Positions 24,212 to 36,507 of a DNA stretch of 64,000 bases are shown here, piece by piece. The stretch is taken from NCBI RefSeq assembly GCF_046630445.1, contig NC_092339.1, positions 60,038,501 through 60,102,500 on the forward strand, written 5' to 3'. Below the pieces are notes generated by a model. That model made no database searches. It was not told the origin of the DNA and worked only from the letters and a program-made list of their open reading frames with translations. The DNA is from Rutidosis leptorrhynchoides. Its lineage: Eukaryota; Streptophyta; Magnoliopsida; Asterales; Asteraceae. Positions within the stretch are counted from its first letter, which is position 1. Every line of letters begins with the position of its first letter. Both the position numbers and the translations under genes were made by a program.

Positions 24212-24655
24212 TTATAAGTTGTGCATCATACTCTCCAAAGCTAGTACTCGATCACGAAGTTCGTTGACTTCTTCTATTAATCCGGGATGATTGTCGGTCA
24301 GAACGAGCGGATGAATAAGGTTTAGAATTTGAGATAGTATATAATCATAACGAGATACTCTGGATATGAGAGAGAAAATGGTGTCTCGAACAGGTTCGCC
24401 GGTAAGTGCTTCAGGTTAATCGCCCAGAGGTGAATTCGGTTGATGAAAAGGATCTCCTTCTTCGCGTCTCCATTGATTAAGTCGACTACGAATCCATTCC
24501 CAACTCATCCAGAATTAATGATGGCTAATTGGTTGATCCATTCCAGTTACACTACTTTCAGAGCTCAGGTGAATATTCATATCGGAATAGTTGTCGGAAT
24601 AACTATCGGAATAGCTATCGGAATCCGAGGGACTCGAACTGGTTGAGGGATTCAT
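24212..24655 (-). pseudogene. decayed leader ORF of E2, homologous to the E1 leader ORF
   Basis: 148-codon frame on the - strand, open except for two TAA stops (after ...PISHH and after ...PLGD). It starts with a Ser/Asp/Tyr-rich stretch (repeated SYSD units), then a segment containing SVTGMDQPISHH, LNQWRREEGDPFH, PEALTGEP, RDTIFSLISRVSR and LIEEVNEL. From SVTGM to VNEL about three quarters of the residues match the ORF at 62410, most differences being conservative. No known domain is recognised. It lies about 410 bp after the 5' LTR, in the position where gag would start in a normal element. Its function is unknown. Confidence 0.8.
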
Positions 24656-25047
24656 CTCGTACGATCAGATGAAGGATTTTCGATAAGAAATAGATTATAG
24701 GATGTAGATTAGTACCCTGCAATACATGATTTACATATGCATATATAATACTAAAATCCCATAAGTTACGGAGGAATCTACAGAAGCTGTCAAGCAAAGG
24801 TAACAATAAAAGATACGCTAAGATATGAATTTATCTATACACTGTCTATGCAATAGAGGCATTAAGACATGTCTAGACTAAGAATGATAAGTAGGTAATT
24901 TCCTAAGGATGATAAGCAGATGATTTTCGACTAGAATTGATAAGCAAAACTTTTGACATGCAGACACGGTCGAAGTCCAGACTCACTAATGCATCTAAAC
25001 AACTATCAGTTAGACACACTAATGCAAGACCTGGTTCGCTAAGACCA

Positions 25048-25061
25048 CCGCTCTGATACCA
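25048..25061 (-). promoter_or_regulatory. E2 primer binding site (initiator tRNA-Met)
   Basis: CCGCTCTGATACCA on +, i.e. TGGTATCAGAGCGG in sense, just inside the 5' LTR that starts at 25064 on the + coordinate. It fixes E2 on the - strand. Confidence 0.9.
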
Positions 25062-26737
25062 CATGAGAAGACCTGTCCTAATCCATAAGGACGAATACAA
25101 TAAAAGTTGGTTACATCGCGAGGTATTTGACCTCTATATGATACATTTTACAAACATTGCATTCATTTTTAAAAGACAAACTTTATTTACATCGAAAGTT
25201 GACGGCATGCATACCATTTCATAATATGTCCAACTATAATTGACTAAATAATAATCTTGATGAACTCAACGTCTCGAATGCAACGTCTTTTGAAATATGA
25301 CATGAATGACTCCAAGTAATGTCTCTAAATGAGCAAACGCACAGCGGAAGATTTCTTTCATACCTGAGAATAAACATGCTTTAAAGTGTCAACCAAATGG
25401 TTGGTGAGTTCATTAGTTTAACATAAATAATCATTTTCATCATTTTAATAGACCACAAGATTTTCATTTTCATTTCTCATAAATATACGTCCCATGCACA
25501 GAGACAAAAATCATTCATATGGATTGAACACTTGGTAACCGACCTTAACAAGATGCATATAGAATATCCCCATCATTTTGGGACACCCATCGGACATGAT
25601 AAACTCGAAGTACTAAAGCATTCCAAATTCCAGAATGGGGCTTGTTGGGCCCGATAGATCTATCTTTAGGATTCGCGTCAATTAGTAGACTGGTTTACTA
25701 ATTCTTAGGTTACCAAGTAAAAGGGGCATATTCGGCTTCGATCATTCAACCATATAATGTAGTTTCGATTACTTGTGTCTATTTCGTAAAACATTTAAAA
25801 AGCAGCGCATGTATTCTCAGTCCCAAAAATATATATTGCAAAAGCATTTAAAAAGGGAGCAAATGAAACTCACCTAATGTATTTTGTAGTAAAAATACAT
25901 ATGACTATATTGAACAATGCAGGGTTGGCCTCGGATTTACGAACCTATAACATTTGTATATATATTAACACACATAATCGTAATCGAATAAATATATTTA
26001 TTATTTTTAATAATATACTTGTTAAATTATTTGTTATATAGATATAGATATATTCAATTTATTTATTTTATTTAACTAGTGTTTATCTTTCATTATAACA
26101 TATTAATAATAATAATAATTTATATTAGGGTTTATATATGATAAAATATATATGTACCTATTAATTGATATATTTTATATATAGCTTAGTTATTATCTTG
26201 TTAATAATAAAATCATAGTGATATGTGATATTAATATTCTTATAATGTATTTTTTTACATAAAAATATCTATGGGTAGTAATACTAATAATAATAACTAT
26301 GAATATAACAATTTTACTACTAATGATAGTAATGATAATAATAATAATAAAGATAATAAAAATAATACTTAAAAATAATAACGATTAAGTTTTATGATTT
26401 TTACTTATAACATTCATATTTATCATGTCCACATAATAATATCGTTATTTTAAATACTTAATATTTTAATTATAGCATTAAGCGTAATCACATCCATATT
26501 ACTCTTATATATAACATAAACGTTTTCATGAGCGCAACAAGTTTATATCTATCTTTATCAATATTATATGTAATTACATTATATTCTTTTATTACATCCT
26601 ATTTAATCATAAACCTATCTCTTCTTATATTATTCAAAATTTTTAATTATAATACATAATCATAACCATATTTACTTTCATCTTAATAGTTCTAAATCTA
26701 TATTTTCTTTTACATCATATTAATTAATAATCATGAT

Positions 26738-26775
26738 GATAATAATAATAATAATAATATTTATAATAATAATAA

Positions 26776-26850
<75 letters not shown>

Positions 26851-26857
26851 TTGACAA
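26738..26857. repeat. (AAT)n microsatellite in E2 5' LTR
   Basis: Long AAT/ATA run with ATG and AAA interruptions, expanded relative to 18888-18943. Confidence 0.9.
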
Positions 26858-27039
26858 TACTTATTAGTGATAATAATAATAAAGGTTATACTCTTCATAA
26901 CACTTACTAATATTAACAATAATAATAATAATAATAATAATTAATAATAACAATAATATTAATAATCACAATAATATAATGTTAATAGAAATAATTTTTA
27001 GTAAAGAAACTACCTTTAAAAACTTGTCCTAAAAAGAAT

Positions 27040-27100
27040 GCCCCGAACCGAGCTCGAACCCGTGACCTTCCGCTCACCCATAACACACCAAACCAGCTCC
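27040..27100 (-). mobile_element. SINE-like fragment in E2 5' LTR
   Basis: Second copy of the fragment at 19141-19200, with one or two substitutions. Confidence 0.5.
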
Positions 27101-29879
27101 TCTAATTCGTATTTCCTAATTTAAACTATCCCTCCTTTTATTTAGCTTATGTTTCTGTTTCATCTCCTTCTCCATAAATCAGTCGACTAATAACCAAATT
27201 AATCATAACAGATGCATAAAAAATACATTTTAGGATTCATTAAACAAACAGGGAAGATTTAGTGGAGTGTTTAAATTAATTAAAACAAAACGAAAATAAA
27301 TAAATAAATAAAGAAGCTGTATCAGTTTTTTATTTATTTAAAAAACACGATGAACTCACTTATCAATTTCGAATTTTAAAGATGTTTTAACCAAAAAGTA
27401 TAACATGAAAAATGTTGCAAATCTATCCTATAAACTATCTAAATCATCAATTTAACCTAACCCATAGCAGAAATTCCGAATTTGTTCAAGAACATAAGTT
27501 TGACTTTTTAAATTCAAAAACTTTGACTCTTGAATTTGGATTCGTTTTGAAAAATTGGAATATGATATTTTACAGAAAGATTGAATGAATGATTCCTAAT
27601 ATATCTGCATTATTGCTTTTTGGAATTTAATTCAAAGTCGATTAATTTGAGATTGAAACAAGAACAGAGAACGTACCTGCGTTTTTTTAATATATATCTG
27701 ATTAATTTGCCAGATTGAATTAATTGAAACAGATAATTGAGAATAAAGGTGAAGCATTCGATTGTTTTCAGTCTGATAAAGAGATTGATTAATTGACTTA
27801 TGAGGATATGCAGTCAACACAGAGTCACGAGCATCACAGATAAAAGAAAGAAAGAAAAAAAAAACACTGATTGAAAAATAGCTATTACGCGATATATATC
27901 AGTTTCATACTTCTGTATTAATATATGCATATACAGTATTTTTATAGTTATACATTTGTACCGTAGTATATATTTATCTATATATCCATAGCTGTAATTA
28001 TTTATCTGTTATATATTTGTCTATTATATATTTACTATAACTGTAATTATGTATGTATCTGTTATTCATATATGAATATACTTATATCTGTATTTCTAAA
28101 GTATATATCAATATCAATAATATATACATATAAATAATAATACTAATTCTAATTAATAAGAATTATATTTATAATACTTATTATTAATTCTAGAAATACT
28201 AATTATAATAATAATAATAGAAATACTTATAATAACAATAAAAGTGAATATAATTATAATATAATGATTTTAGTATTAATCTAATAATACTAAAAGTAAT
28301 AAAATTATAACAACTATTTTTTTAACTTATACTTAATATTATACATTATTATTTATGTTATATTTACTAATTATATAATATATTCATTTGAGTGTTACTA
28401 TTATTTAATTAATATCTTTTGAAATCATAAAAATTAATATATATAAACACGTTTTAAATACACGTTGTATGTTATTTATATATCTAACAATCAATATTCC
28501 ATTTCACGTTCTTTAAAATAATTAAGTCCTTTTATATCGAAAAATGTTTTCATACGTTTGAAATTTAATCCATTGATTATTATGAATTTTAGTCTTCCAC
28601 TAACTTTTGTCTAATTCTCGTTATTTGACACTTTGTCCTCATATGTATAACACTTTACTAATTAGTCCAAATATCATTTAAAAGGATCGATTTCTCAAAT
28701 CAATGTGGACCTCATAATAGAGACCCATATTCTTATCATAATGTATCAGATAATTCAATCATTTGATATTATCTTTTAAATTCCATCGAAAAATATATTG
28801 AAATAAATACATTCATGTAAAGTATTATATGTGACGACCCCGTCAAAACACTTAACGGCTCCGTCACTTGGTCCCACAGCTTGATCGAAACTCTATATGA
28901 ATTTAATAAAACAACCTTGCATTCTTTATTTAAAAATGAATTCCTATAAAGGAATCTACTAAAATGTATAAGTTTAGAAAAACTATACAATAATACTTTA
29001 ACCAAAAGTTGACCAAAATAAAGTCAACAAACAACCACTATTTAATGTAACAAAATAGAATGCAAGTTAATGTTTAACAAAAGCTGCCATCATAAATATG
29101 CAGACTCTCTAAGCACAGCGGAAGCAATCAATCATGAACCTGAGAATAAAACATGCGAGTAACTGTCAACAAAAATGTTGAGTGAATTATAGGTTTAATA
29201 TTGCAAACAATATTTAATTTAAACAATAAAAATTTATGTTTAAAAACATAAAACTCCTTTTTAAACCACCAAATTATATGCTAGAAAACATATAATAAAA
29301 CATTATTCCATTTTCCGTGAGCCACCTGGTAACCACTTAACCCTTTATTTACCCTTGCCAAATACAATAAATAATATACACCGAACAAGTGTATTTTCAA
29401 CTAAATACGAAGTACTAAACATTCCGATAACAAATTGCTAGCGCGACTAGCTCGAAATGGGGTTGTCAAACCCGATAGATCTATCCATAGGATTCGCGTT
29501 CACTAGTAGAAACCAGTGATTACAGTTACCAGACTAGGGAATATTTTTGTTCAACTCACAATGAATAATTTAAACCAACTTCCATTTGTGTCCAAAATAT
29601 AAAATAAATTGCATGTATTCTCATCCCAAAAGATTTAAAATAAAAAAATGGGACTATAACTCACCTTAATAGCAAACGAAGTAACCACACAATTATGCGA
29701 ACAGCAAATGAAGTAAAGTGATCATGAATGATCACAACGCCGACCTATAAATAAAGCAGGTCGATATAAATAACTAACTTAGGTCAAGTCTTAGTATGAT
29801 AGCTATTGTACATGTTGCAAGTAGACATAGAACAACACTCAACATGCATCGGTTTGATCGGAACAGCGTACGGACACAC

Positions 29880-30020
29880 ACTTTCTATTTTTAGAAAGTT
29901 TCTATTTTTAGCAGGTTTCCATTTTTGGAAAGTTTTCTATTTTAGGAAAGTTTCTATTTTTGGAAAGTTTCCAATTTTAGAAAGTTCTATTTTTTAGAAA
30001 GTTTTGAAGTTAGGAAAGTT
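29880..30020. repeat. TTTCTATTTTTGGAAAG-type minisatellite in E3
   Basis: Seven or eight degenerate units of about 16-18 bp. A related sequence in opposite orientation occurs in the E1 LTR at about 16025-16095. Confidence 0.7.
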
Positions 30021-30033
30021 TCCTTATTTAGAA

Positions 30034-30110
30034 AGTCAACAGAAGTCAACTGAAAGTCAAAGTCAACCGAAAGTCAACTTAAAAGTCAACCTTGGTCAAA
30101 CATAGTCAAC
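30034..30110 (-). promoter_or_regulatory. cluster of eight W-box cores in solo LTR
   Basis: Eight AGTCAA/GGTCAA repeats on +, each a TTGACT or TTGACC W-box core in the LTR's sense strand, within 77 bp. WRKY transcription factors bind TTGACY. Two more lie at about 29007-29025. Activity is inferred, not shown. Confidence 0.5.
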
Positions 30111-32333
30111 ATTAATTTTAAAAGTGTAAAGTATAATAATAACATAAGTTATAATGTTAATTAAAGTTAAATATGTATAATTATGTCATAGCATAAGTTT
30201 AATTAAATAAAAATGAATTATTAAAGTTAAGATAAGTTTAAATGATATAATTAATATAACATAAGTATTTAATTAATTAATTAAATATTAGTCATAATAT
30301 AAGTATTATTAATTAATAATAAATTTTAAATCATATCATAAGTATTATTAATTAATAATGAATTATTAATCATTTCATAAGTTTCTAATTAAAATTATTA
30401 AATCATAAGTATTTAATAATTAGATCATAATTAAATAATAATTAAGTCTTATAATAATTAAATAATTATTTAATCTTTATTATAAGTCTTAAAATAATAT
30501 TCTCATAAAATAAATTTAATACTTATCATAAGTATTTTTCATTAATAATAAAAGTATTATTAATCATAAGTTTAATTAAAATGTTTATTAAATCATAAGT
30601 AATAATTAAATGATATAATAAATATATATCATAAGTCTTAAATGATAATAATTACTTCTTATATCATAAGTAATTAATCAATAATGAAAATCATTATTTT
30701 TATCATAAGTTTTAATATTTAACCATAAGTTTTAATTCAAAAGTTCATCGGGTCATAACTTGAGCCCCGGGAATCAGTTTTCGGCGAGCCTTATATATAT
30801 CTTCGCCTAACCAGCCCACCCGACACATTAGTGTGCTCAAGAACATCCCAAGAACAGTCACCAAGTCGTGACTTACAGCTCTAAATCAGTTTGTACCTTT
30901 AATCCGCTCAAAAACGTATTTTAGTCATAACGGGTGATCCGTGGCTCGGATTTCGATGACCCGAACATGAAAGTTCATCCCATCATCAATCCTAACACAC
31001 TAGTACACCCTAAAGACTCCAAAAATGGTCACAAATTCGGACCATAACTGAACCAATTCGTTTTCACCATTTAATCTTTACAAAACACCATTTTAATCAT
31101 ATCTTAAGCTCCGGGAATCGAAACGACATGAATCCGGAGTCTAAAATTAATGTCTTGATGAGAGGAACTCATTTATATACTTTATTTTATGATCCACATC
31201 AGTTACATGTACAGAAACACACGAAAAAGCTACTGTCCCAATTCTATCAAACCGAAAACATGAATTAACGAGCAATTCTACGCATATAATCAACAATACA
31301 ATAACATATAAGTATCATACTATTAAAATAACATCAAAATACAGTAAAATATATGAGAAATCAAAAATCTAGGGTTAGGGTTCATACCCTAATCAAGAAT
31401 TGATTAATATGAGCGCGTAGAGAACGGAATGAGGAATCCGATTGTGTAAACGATTTGATGATCCAAGTAATCTTTTGTTGATGGATGATGATGGTGTCGA
31501 TGGTTGTAGTCATCGCCCAAGAAAGAAGAAAAGGGAGAAAGAGAGCAAAAAGAATATTTAGGTTTAGATAAAATTAGGATGTAAAAATTAAATGAGGAAA
31601 ATAATGAGAAAATGGGAGTATTACTCCCTCCCTTGGAGTCTCGGCCGAAGGGGGTCATGGGGGTGGGCCCTCATGGCCCAATTTTGTTAAATGGTTATTT
31701 CCTTGTGGCCCGAAAGCCCGAACGAATCCCGAAACGCGAAAACGCACTTACGCGATTAAAAATCCGGAGAGATAATAAATGCGCGACGAAAAATAAATAT
31801 AAATACTATATATAATCATATGAACTTAAAATATCATATTTAAAATAATTTGGATTTAAAAATCCCAAAAGCTCGACCGTTGGTATGAAAACCGAAAAGA
31901 TTCGCCGGATAGAAATCCGCGACACGTAGAAACGTATAACTTGAAATATGAATACAAATACTCATATAACACATAATAATTAATATATTATTACAGAAAT
32001 AATAATATAGGTCATAGAAATGACGTGGCACGAATAACAGTTAACGGTCGTTAAATAGTTAACGGTAAAAGATAACGGAAAAAGTAGGGTCGTTACATTA
32101 TACATTTAATATTTTGTTAATGTCTTTAATTACTACTTATATATCATATGATTATATATGCATATCAAGTTAAATATAATGGTTCGTGAATCGTTGGAAA
32201 TAGTCGAAGGGTAATTGAATACATGAACATCGTTTCAAAATTTTCCAGACTCAACATTACATACTTTGCTTATCGTATCGAAATCATATAAAGATTAAGT
32301 TTAAATTTAGTCGGAAGTTCCCGGGTCGTCACA

Positions 32334-32562
32334 TGTGCCCTTGTGCCTTTGTGCATTAGTTTGCGAACCGAAAAATGTCATTATTGACTCATAAAGATTC
32401 TCGATAACTCAAAGACATTATAATGTCATCACTATTCATATTCATTACTTTTAAATTTTTGTTTTCTCGTTATTTATGATCATTGAACTTTCTTGACTTG
32501 TGGCGTCTACGAAACTCTAGGATGGAAGGGTTTGGATTACCGATTTAAAGGATCCTATAGCT
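32334..32562 (+). mobile_element. E1 leader, segment 2
   Basis: Short E1 piece between E2 and E4. It begins with the duplicated TGTGC and ends with TAGCT (32558-32562), the E4 target. No ORF. Confidence 0.8.
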
Positions 32563-32788
32563 TGATGTTAAAGCGAAGGGGTACAAAAATACTATTAATT
32601 TTTGCTAGGAAATACTATTAAATACGATACAATTTTACACAAATTATTTATTTATTTATAAAGTGGATATACCTAAACCTTGCTACAACACTTATAGGCA
32701 GTGTACCTAATCGTACAATAGTGTAGTTTTTAGTAAGTCCGGTTCGTTCCACATGGATCTAGCCAAGTTTAACGCTATATTTTTTAAA

Positions 32789-32837
<49 letters not shown>

Positions 32838-34378
32838 TTATTATAAAAGGGGGTTTTTTTACCATTTAATGACCGGTTTGTCGATTTTAAAACTTTAGTC
32901 GCAGTTAAAACCTAATGTAAAATATTAAAAATAAAAATAACTTAATTTAAAGCGTAAAGTAAATGACAATAATTAAAGTGCGATAAATTAAAATGCGATA
33001 AATAAAATGACAATAAATAAAATTGCGATGAAATATGAAATAAAGGAATTATGCTTATTTAAACTTCCGTAATCATGATGTTTGACGTGTTGATTTTAGT
33101 TTATTACCATGGGTTAATTGTCCTTTGTCCTGGATTATTCAATATGTCCATCTGGTTTTTGTCCATAACAGTCCATCAGTCATAAATATAAAGTGCGAGT
33201 GTCCTCGTCAAATTATCCTTATATCCGAAGTCAAATATTCCAACTAATTGGGGATTTAAACTATAATTACACCAATTTTTCTTGTATATAATTCAACCCT
33301 GTTTTAATAAGTCCATTGACTATTAATCCATTCCCGTTTCTGGTTAAATGAACGATTATTAGTACTTATAAATATCCCGCCCATCGTGTCCGATCGAGTG
33401 TATGTGGTTATTTATAGGTACGTCCAATTGTAAATCTTTATATTAAATTAACGAACTATCATTCAATTAAATAAATATAAAGCCCATTAATAGCCCATAG
33501 TCCAATTTCCACAAGTTCCGTTCTTTTGTCCAAATCCCAATTATGGTACAAAGCCCAATTACCCCGTCTTTAATATTTAGCCCAACATTATGATTACTTC
33601 AATTTAAATAAGCATAATAATAACTTAGCTACGAGACATTAATTTAAAAGGTTGAACATAACTTACAATGATTAATAATAGCGTAGCGTTACACGGGCAG
33701 AATTTCGACTTACAAACTTAAAACATTCGCTAACATAACCTTATTATTATTAAACTTAAATTAAAACTAAAATTATAATTATATATATATATTTTTACGT
33801 AAGAGGAAAGAAAGAAAAGGGGTAAAGGATTCAGCAGAATGCTCGAGCTTTTATAGGCCAATTGTGTCCTGGTTTACTCTGCGATCTCGAAAATTTTCTC
33901 CTTTATATCTCCGCGATCGCGGAGCTCTTGTATCCAGCTCATCCAGGTAATTTCAACGTGGGCTGCTTAATATTTTATAATATAATATATATAATTAATT
34001 ATATATTATATTATATTCTTGTGCATAGTTGACTTGTAATTTTTAGTCCGTTGCGTCGCGCGTTGAGAGTTGACTCTGGTCCCGGTTCCGGATTTTTGAA
34101 CGTCCTTTCGTACTATTTAATATCTTGTACTTTGTGTTTTGCGGCTCGTACTCTTGTAACTTTTAGACGTTTCTCATCAATAATTTGAACCTCTTGGATT
34201 GTACTTTGTACTTTTGAGCTTTTTGGTCGTTTGCGTCTTCAATTCGTCGAATCTGTCTTTTGTCTTCACCTTTTATTATTTAAACGAATATCACTTGTAA
34301 ATAGAACAATTGCAACTAAAAGCTTGTCTTTCTTGAGGGATAATGCTATGAAATATATGTTCGTTTTTAGCATTATCA
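32563..34378 (-). mobile_element. E4 3' LTR
   Basis: 1816 bp, matching 60232-62105. It contains a (TA)n tract (32793-32830), GATAAATAAA-type short repeats (32950-33030) and the perfect 16-bp palindrome CTCCGCGATCGCGGAG (33909-33924). Confidence 0.93.
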
Positions 34379-34395
34379 AATATTCCCACACTTGA
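34379..34395 (-). promoter_or_regulatory. E4 polypurine tract
   Basis: In sense this reads GCTCAAGTGTGGGAATATT directly before the 3' LTR. Further copies of AAGTGTGGGAA lie at 35671 and 36028. Confidence 0.65.
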
Positions 34396-36507
34396 GCGTT
34401 GCTTGTCCTCAAGTAATATAGTCTTGAAATAAAAATATTAGAATCACTTCTTTATTCTTCACACTTTGTACATCAGTGATTTTTATACGGTGGTATGAAC
34501 AATGGTAGTAATGATGTGGTTTACAGTCCCACATGACTATGAAATTTAGATCCTTAAGGAAATTGGATCTTTATGAAAACATTTGATCTTTTGAAAATTT
34601 AATCTAGCTTTTACCCTAGATAAGTTTTCCGGAATAACCCTTCACCGGTGTTTGCAAATTGTTTTTGTGGGTTTTGTGGGTATCAGATTTGAAAATTTTA
34701 GATCAAAACTTGCGATTTTATATCACCCACTTGCTAACCTTGTATTAGGAAAGCAGCACGTCCAGTATACTTGCTCCGTATATTACCTTTCAATAAACAA
34801 CCGTCCGGTTGTAAAGGAAAGCGTTGAACAAGCAACTGTTAAGGCAATGTCCCGTGACATGCTTTTAATTATGGTCTATAACGTGTCGGATGCAATTACT
34901 ATCCTTTGTAGGAGCAATAGTAAAGATCACCCTATAATAATTTTTTTGTCTGGCACAAGGTCCTATCTTCGACCATGCTATGCAACCACCGTTCTTATGG
35001 TTGACACCCGATTTGGTTCAGGTGACCTAATGAATTCCAGGTGAATTCCTAGGATTTTACGTTTAATGGTAATGAACACATTGAAAATAGGGTTTTCAGA
35101 AAACAAATCGGTTTGTAATTTGATCAAAATATTTTCTAGTTCAAGCTCGAGTTTAGATATCATCGAATTCCATGAGTTTGAATTCTCAATCTTTAAGGTC
35201 AATCCCAAGGATTGAGTAATATTAGTCTTAAAAGCTGATTTTTGATCTTTAAGGAGATTATCCTTTCTGGGGATCTGATTCATTAGTCTTATAAGCTAAT
35301 TTGCATGGTGCCCCCCATTGTACGAGACAGATCATCTCATGGTTAGGATAAGTCTGACCACTTGGCGACCCTGTTTGATGCTGAGGTCCTTGAATTTTCT
35401 GCTGATTTTAGAGATGACTTTTCTAGATTTTTCATCAACCTACAGCTGGTCTAGACGACAACTTCTTGACCTAAATCAAGAAGCGCGTGTCTTTTTCGGA
35501 AGACTTTACTTCCTTTTAATGATGGAATTGATTCATCGTGTAGATCCATCTTTCTTGCAAATATATTACAATTTACCGGGTAAAACCGTTAATTTTGTCC
35601 AAAACAAAAGCATATTCAATTATTTGTACAAAAATATGTGACATATGTTCTAAATAAGTTGGTAAATTTTTCCCACACTTGGCTTTTATTTTCCTTTCTT
35701 TGCCTTTTTATTGTCCTCTATTCCATTTTAAATGAATTCTAACATTTTGGGTTGTTTTTCAATTTATGTCCTTTCCGAGGTAACAATAATTTCGGTGTTA
35801 ACACCTAGTTTTATCGTTCATAAATTTGTATAAACATGATTTTGAGCTCATTTAGTTGAAAATTTTGAAATTTTTTTACTAGATTTAGGTAGTCAGTATA
35901 TAAGACTAGGGCTGTTCTTTATTATCAGAGGGCACTAGATTCTAATACAACTACTGCGTTACTAGTATTTTTAATGGTAACCAAGTGTTTAAATTTAAAA
36001 TTTTAAAAATTCGAAAGAATTTAACCCCTTCCCACACTTAAGATCTTGCAATGCCCTCATTTGCAAAAATCAGTACAATTTAAATTATTGAGGGTGATTA
36101 GCGTTGAAAAATGATTAAATTTTTATCAAAGTTTCCAAACATATTGGCGTTTTTTTTGTTGAATGATAAATGGTGCACATCATTTGTTCATTCCGTCTTG
36201 TTGTTGCATCACATTTGTTTTTCGTTTTTCGTCAAAATTAGTAGCTTTTGCTGAACTTAATGCCAGTCTTTGAAAATGCGCTGTTTTACCCTGTTTTGTA
36301 CATGAGATAAACTACAAACATATATATACATATTTTTGAAGTTGGGTATATCACTCCACTTTCAAAAATTATTAAAATCTAATAATAAAAGTTATAAAAT
36401 TATAAAAACTATTATAGTATCAAAAGTAATATTAAAAGTATAAAATTACAAGTTACCAAATAAATAAAAATAGGCATAAAAGAAAATTAGGGTTGATGAG
36501 GATGGTG
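34396..36507 (-). mobile_element. E4 3' untranslated region
   Basis: About 2.1 kb between the last sense ORF and the PPT. It holds two PPT-like repeats (35671-35680, 36028-36040) and two antisense ORFs in one frame (34652-35044 and 35318-35641). No sense gene is recognised. Confidence 0.6.
34652..35641 (+). other. antisense open frames in E4 3' region
   Basis: A 130-codon stretch (no ATG at its start; first ATG about 34848) and a 107-codon stretch, in the same + frame, antisense to E4. They are longer than most chance ORFs here, but I recognise no domain, and a sense-strand ORF of 101 codons overlaps. Extra ORFs, some antisense, are known between pol and the 3' LTR in some plant Ty3/gypsy elements; this may or may not be one. 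Confidence 0.25.

Larger units (their letters stand above)
21165..25063 (-). mobile_element. E2 internal region
   Basis: 3.9 kb without retrotransposon enzymes. Features in the element's sense direction are the PBS (25048-25061), a leader closely like that of E5 and E1, a decayed leader ORF (24212-24655), an internal PPT-like copy (23885-23898), a stretch resembling the E5 LTR (about 23190-23465), and the 3' PPT (21166-21179). The 21200-23180 stretch contains only short ORFs I cannot assign. Confidence 0.8.
28830..32097 (-). mobile_element. E3: solo LTR
   Basis: 3268 bp bounded by TGTGACGACCCC and GGGTCGTTACA, with target duplication TTATA (28825-28829 and 32098-32102); the uninterrupted site is seen in the E2 3' LTR. 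There is no PBS, PPT or coding region inside, so it is a single LTR left by LTR-LTR recombination. Orientation is taken from shared blocks: CCCGATAGATCTATCC at 29471 and the hairpin CAACA-AAAA-TGTTG at 29167-29180, both placed as in the - strand LTRs of E2 and E5. It contains a TTTCTATTTTTGGAAAG minisatellite and a W-box cluster. Confidence 0.9.
17228..32333 (-). mobile_element. E2: non-autonomous LTR retrotransposon (LARD type)
   Basis: Complete element with TSD TGTGC at 17223-17227 and 32334-32338, inserted in the E1 leader. On the - strand it runs 5' LTR (25064-32333, interrupted by E3), PBS, internal region (25063-21165), PPT, 3' LTR (17228-21164). LTRs run TGTGAC...CTCA. The internal region is 3.9 kb and has no gag, protease, reverse transcriptase or integrase, only a decayed leader ORF. 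Movement would need enzymes from a relative, and E5 shares its leader and PPT. Confidence 0.9.
25064..32333 (-). mobile_element. E2 5' LTR, interrupted by solo LTR E3
   Basis: Direct repeat of 17228-21164. It is continuous to 28829, interrupted by E3, and resumes at 32098 with the duplicated TTATA. It contains the palindromic block at 25650, the hairpin with loop change AAAT (25390-25403), and the SINE-like fragment (27040). Confidence 0.92.
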
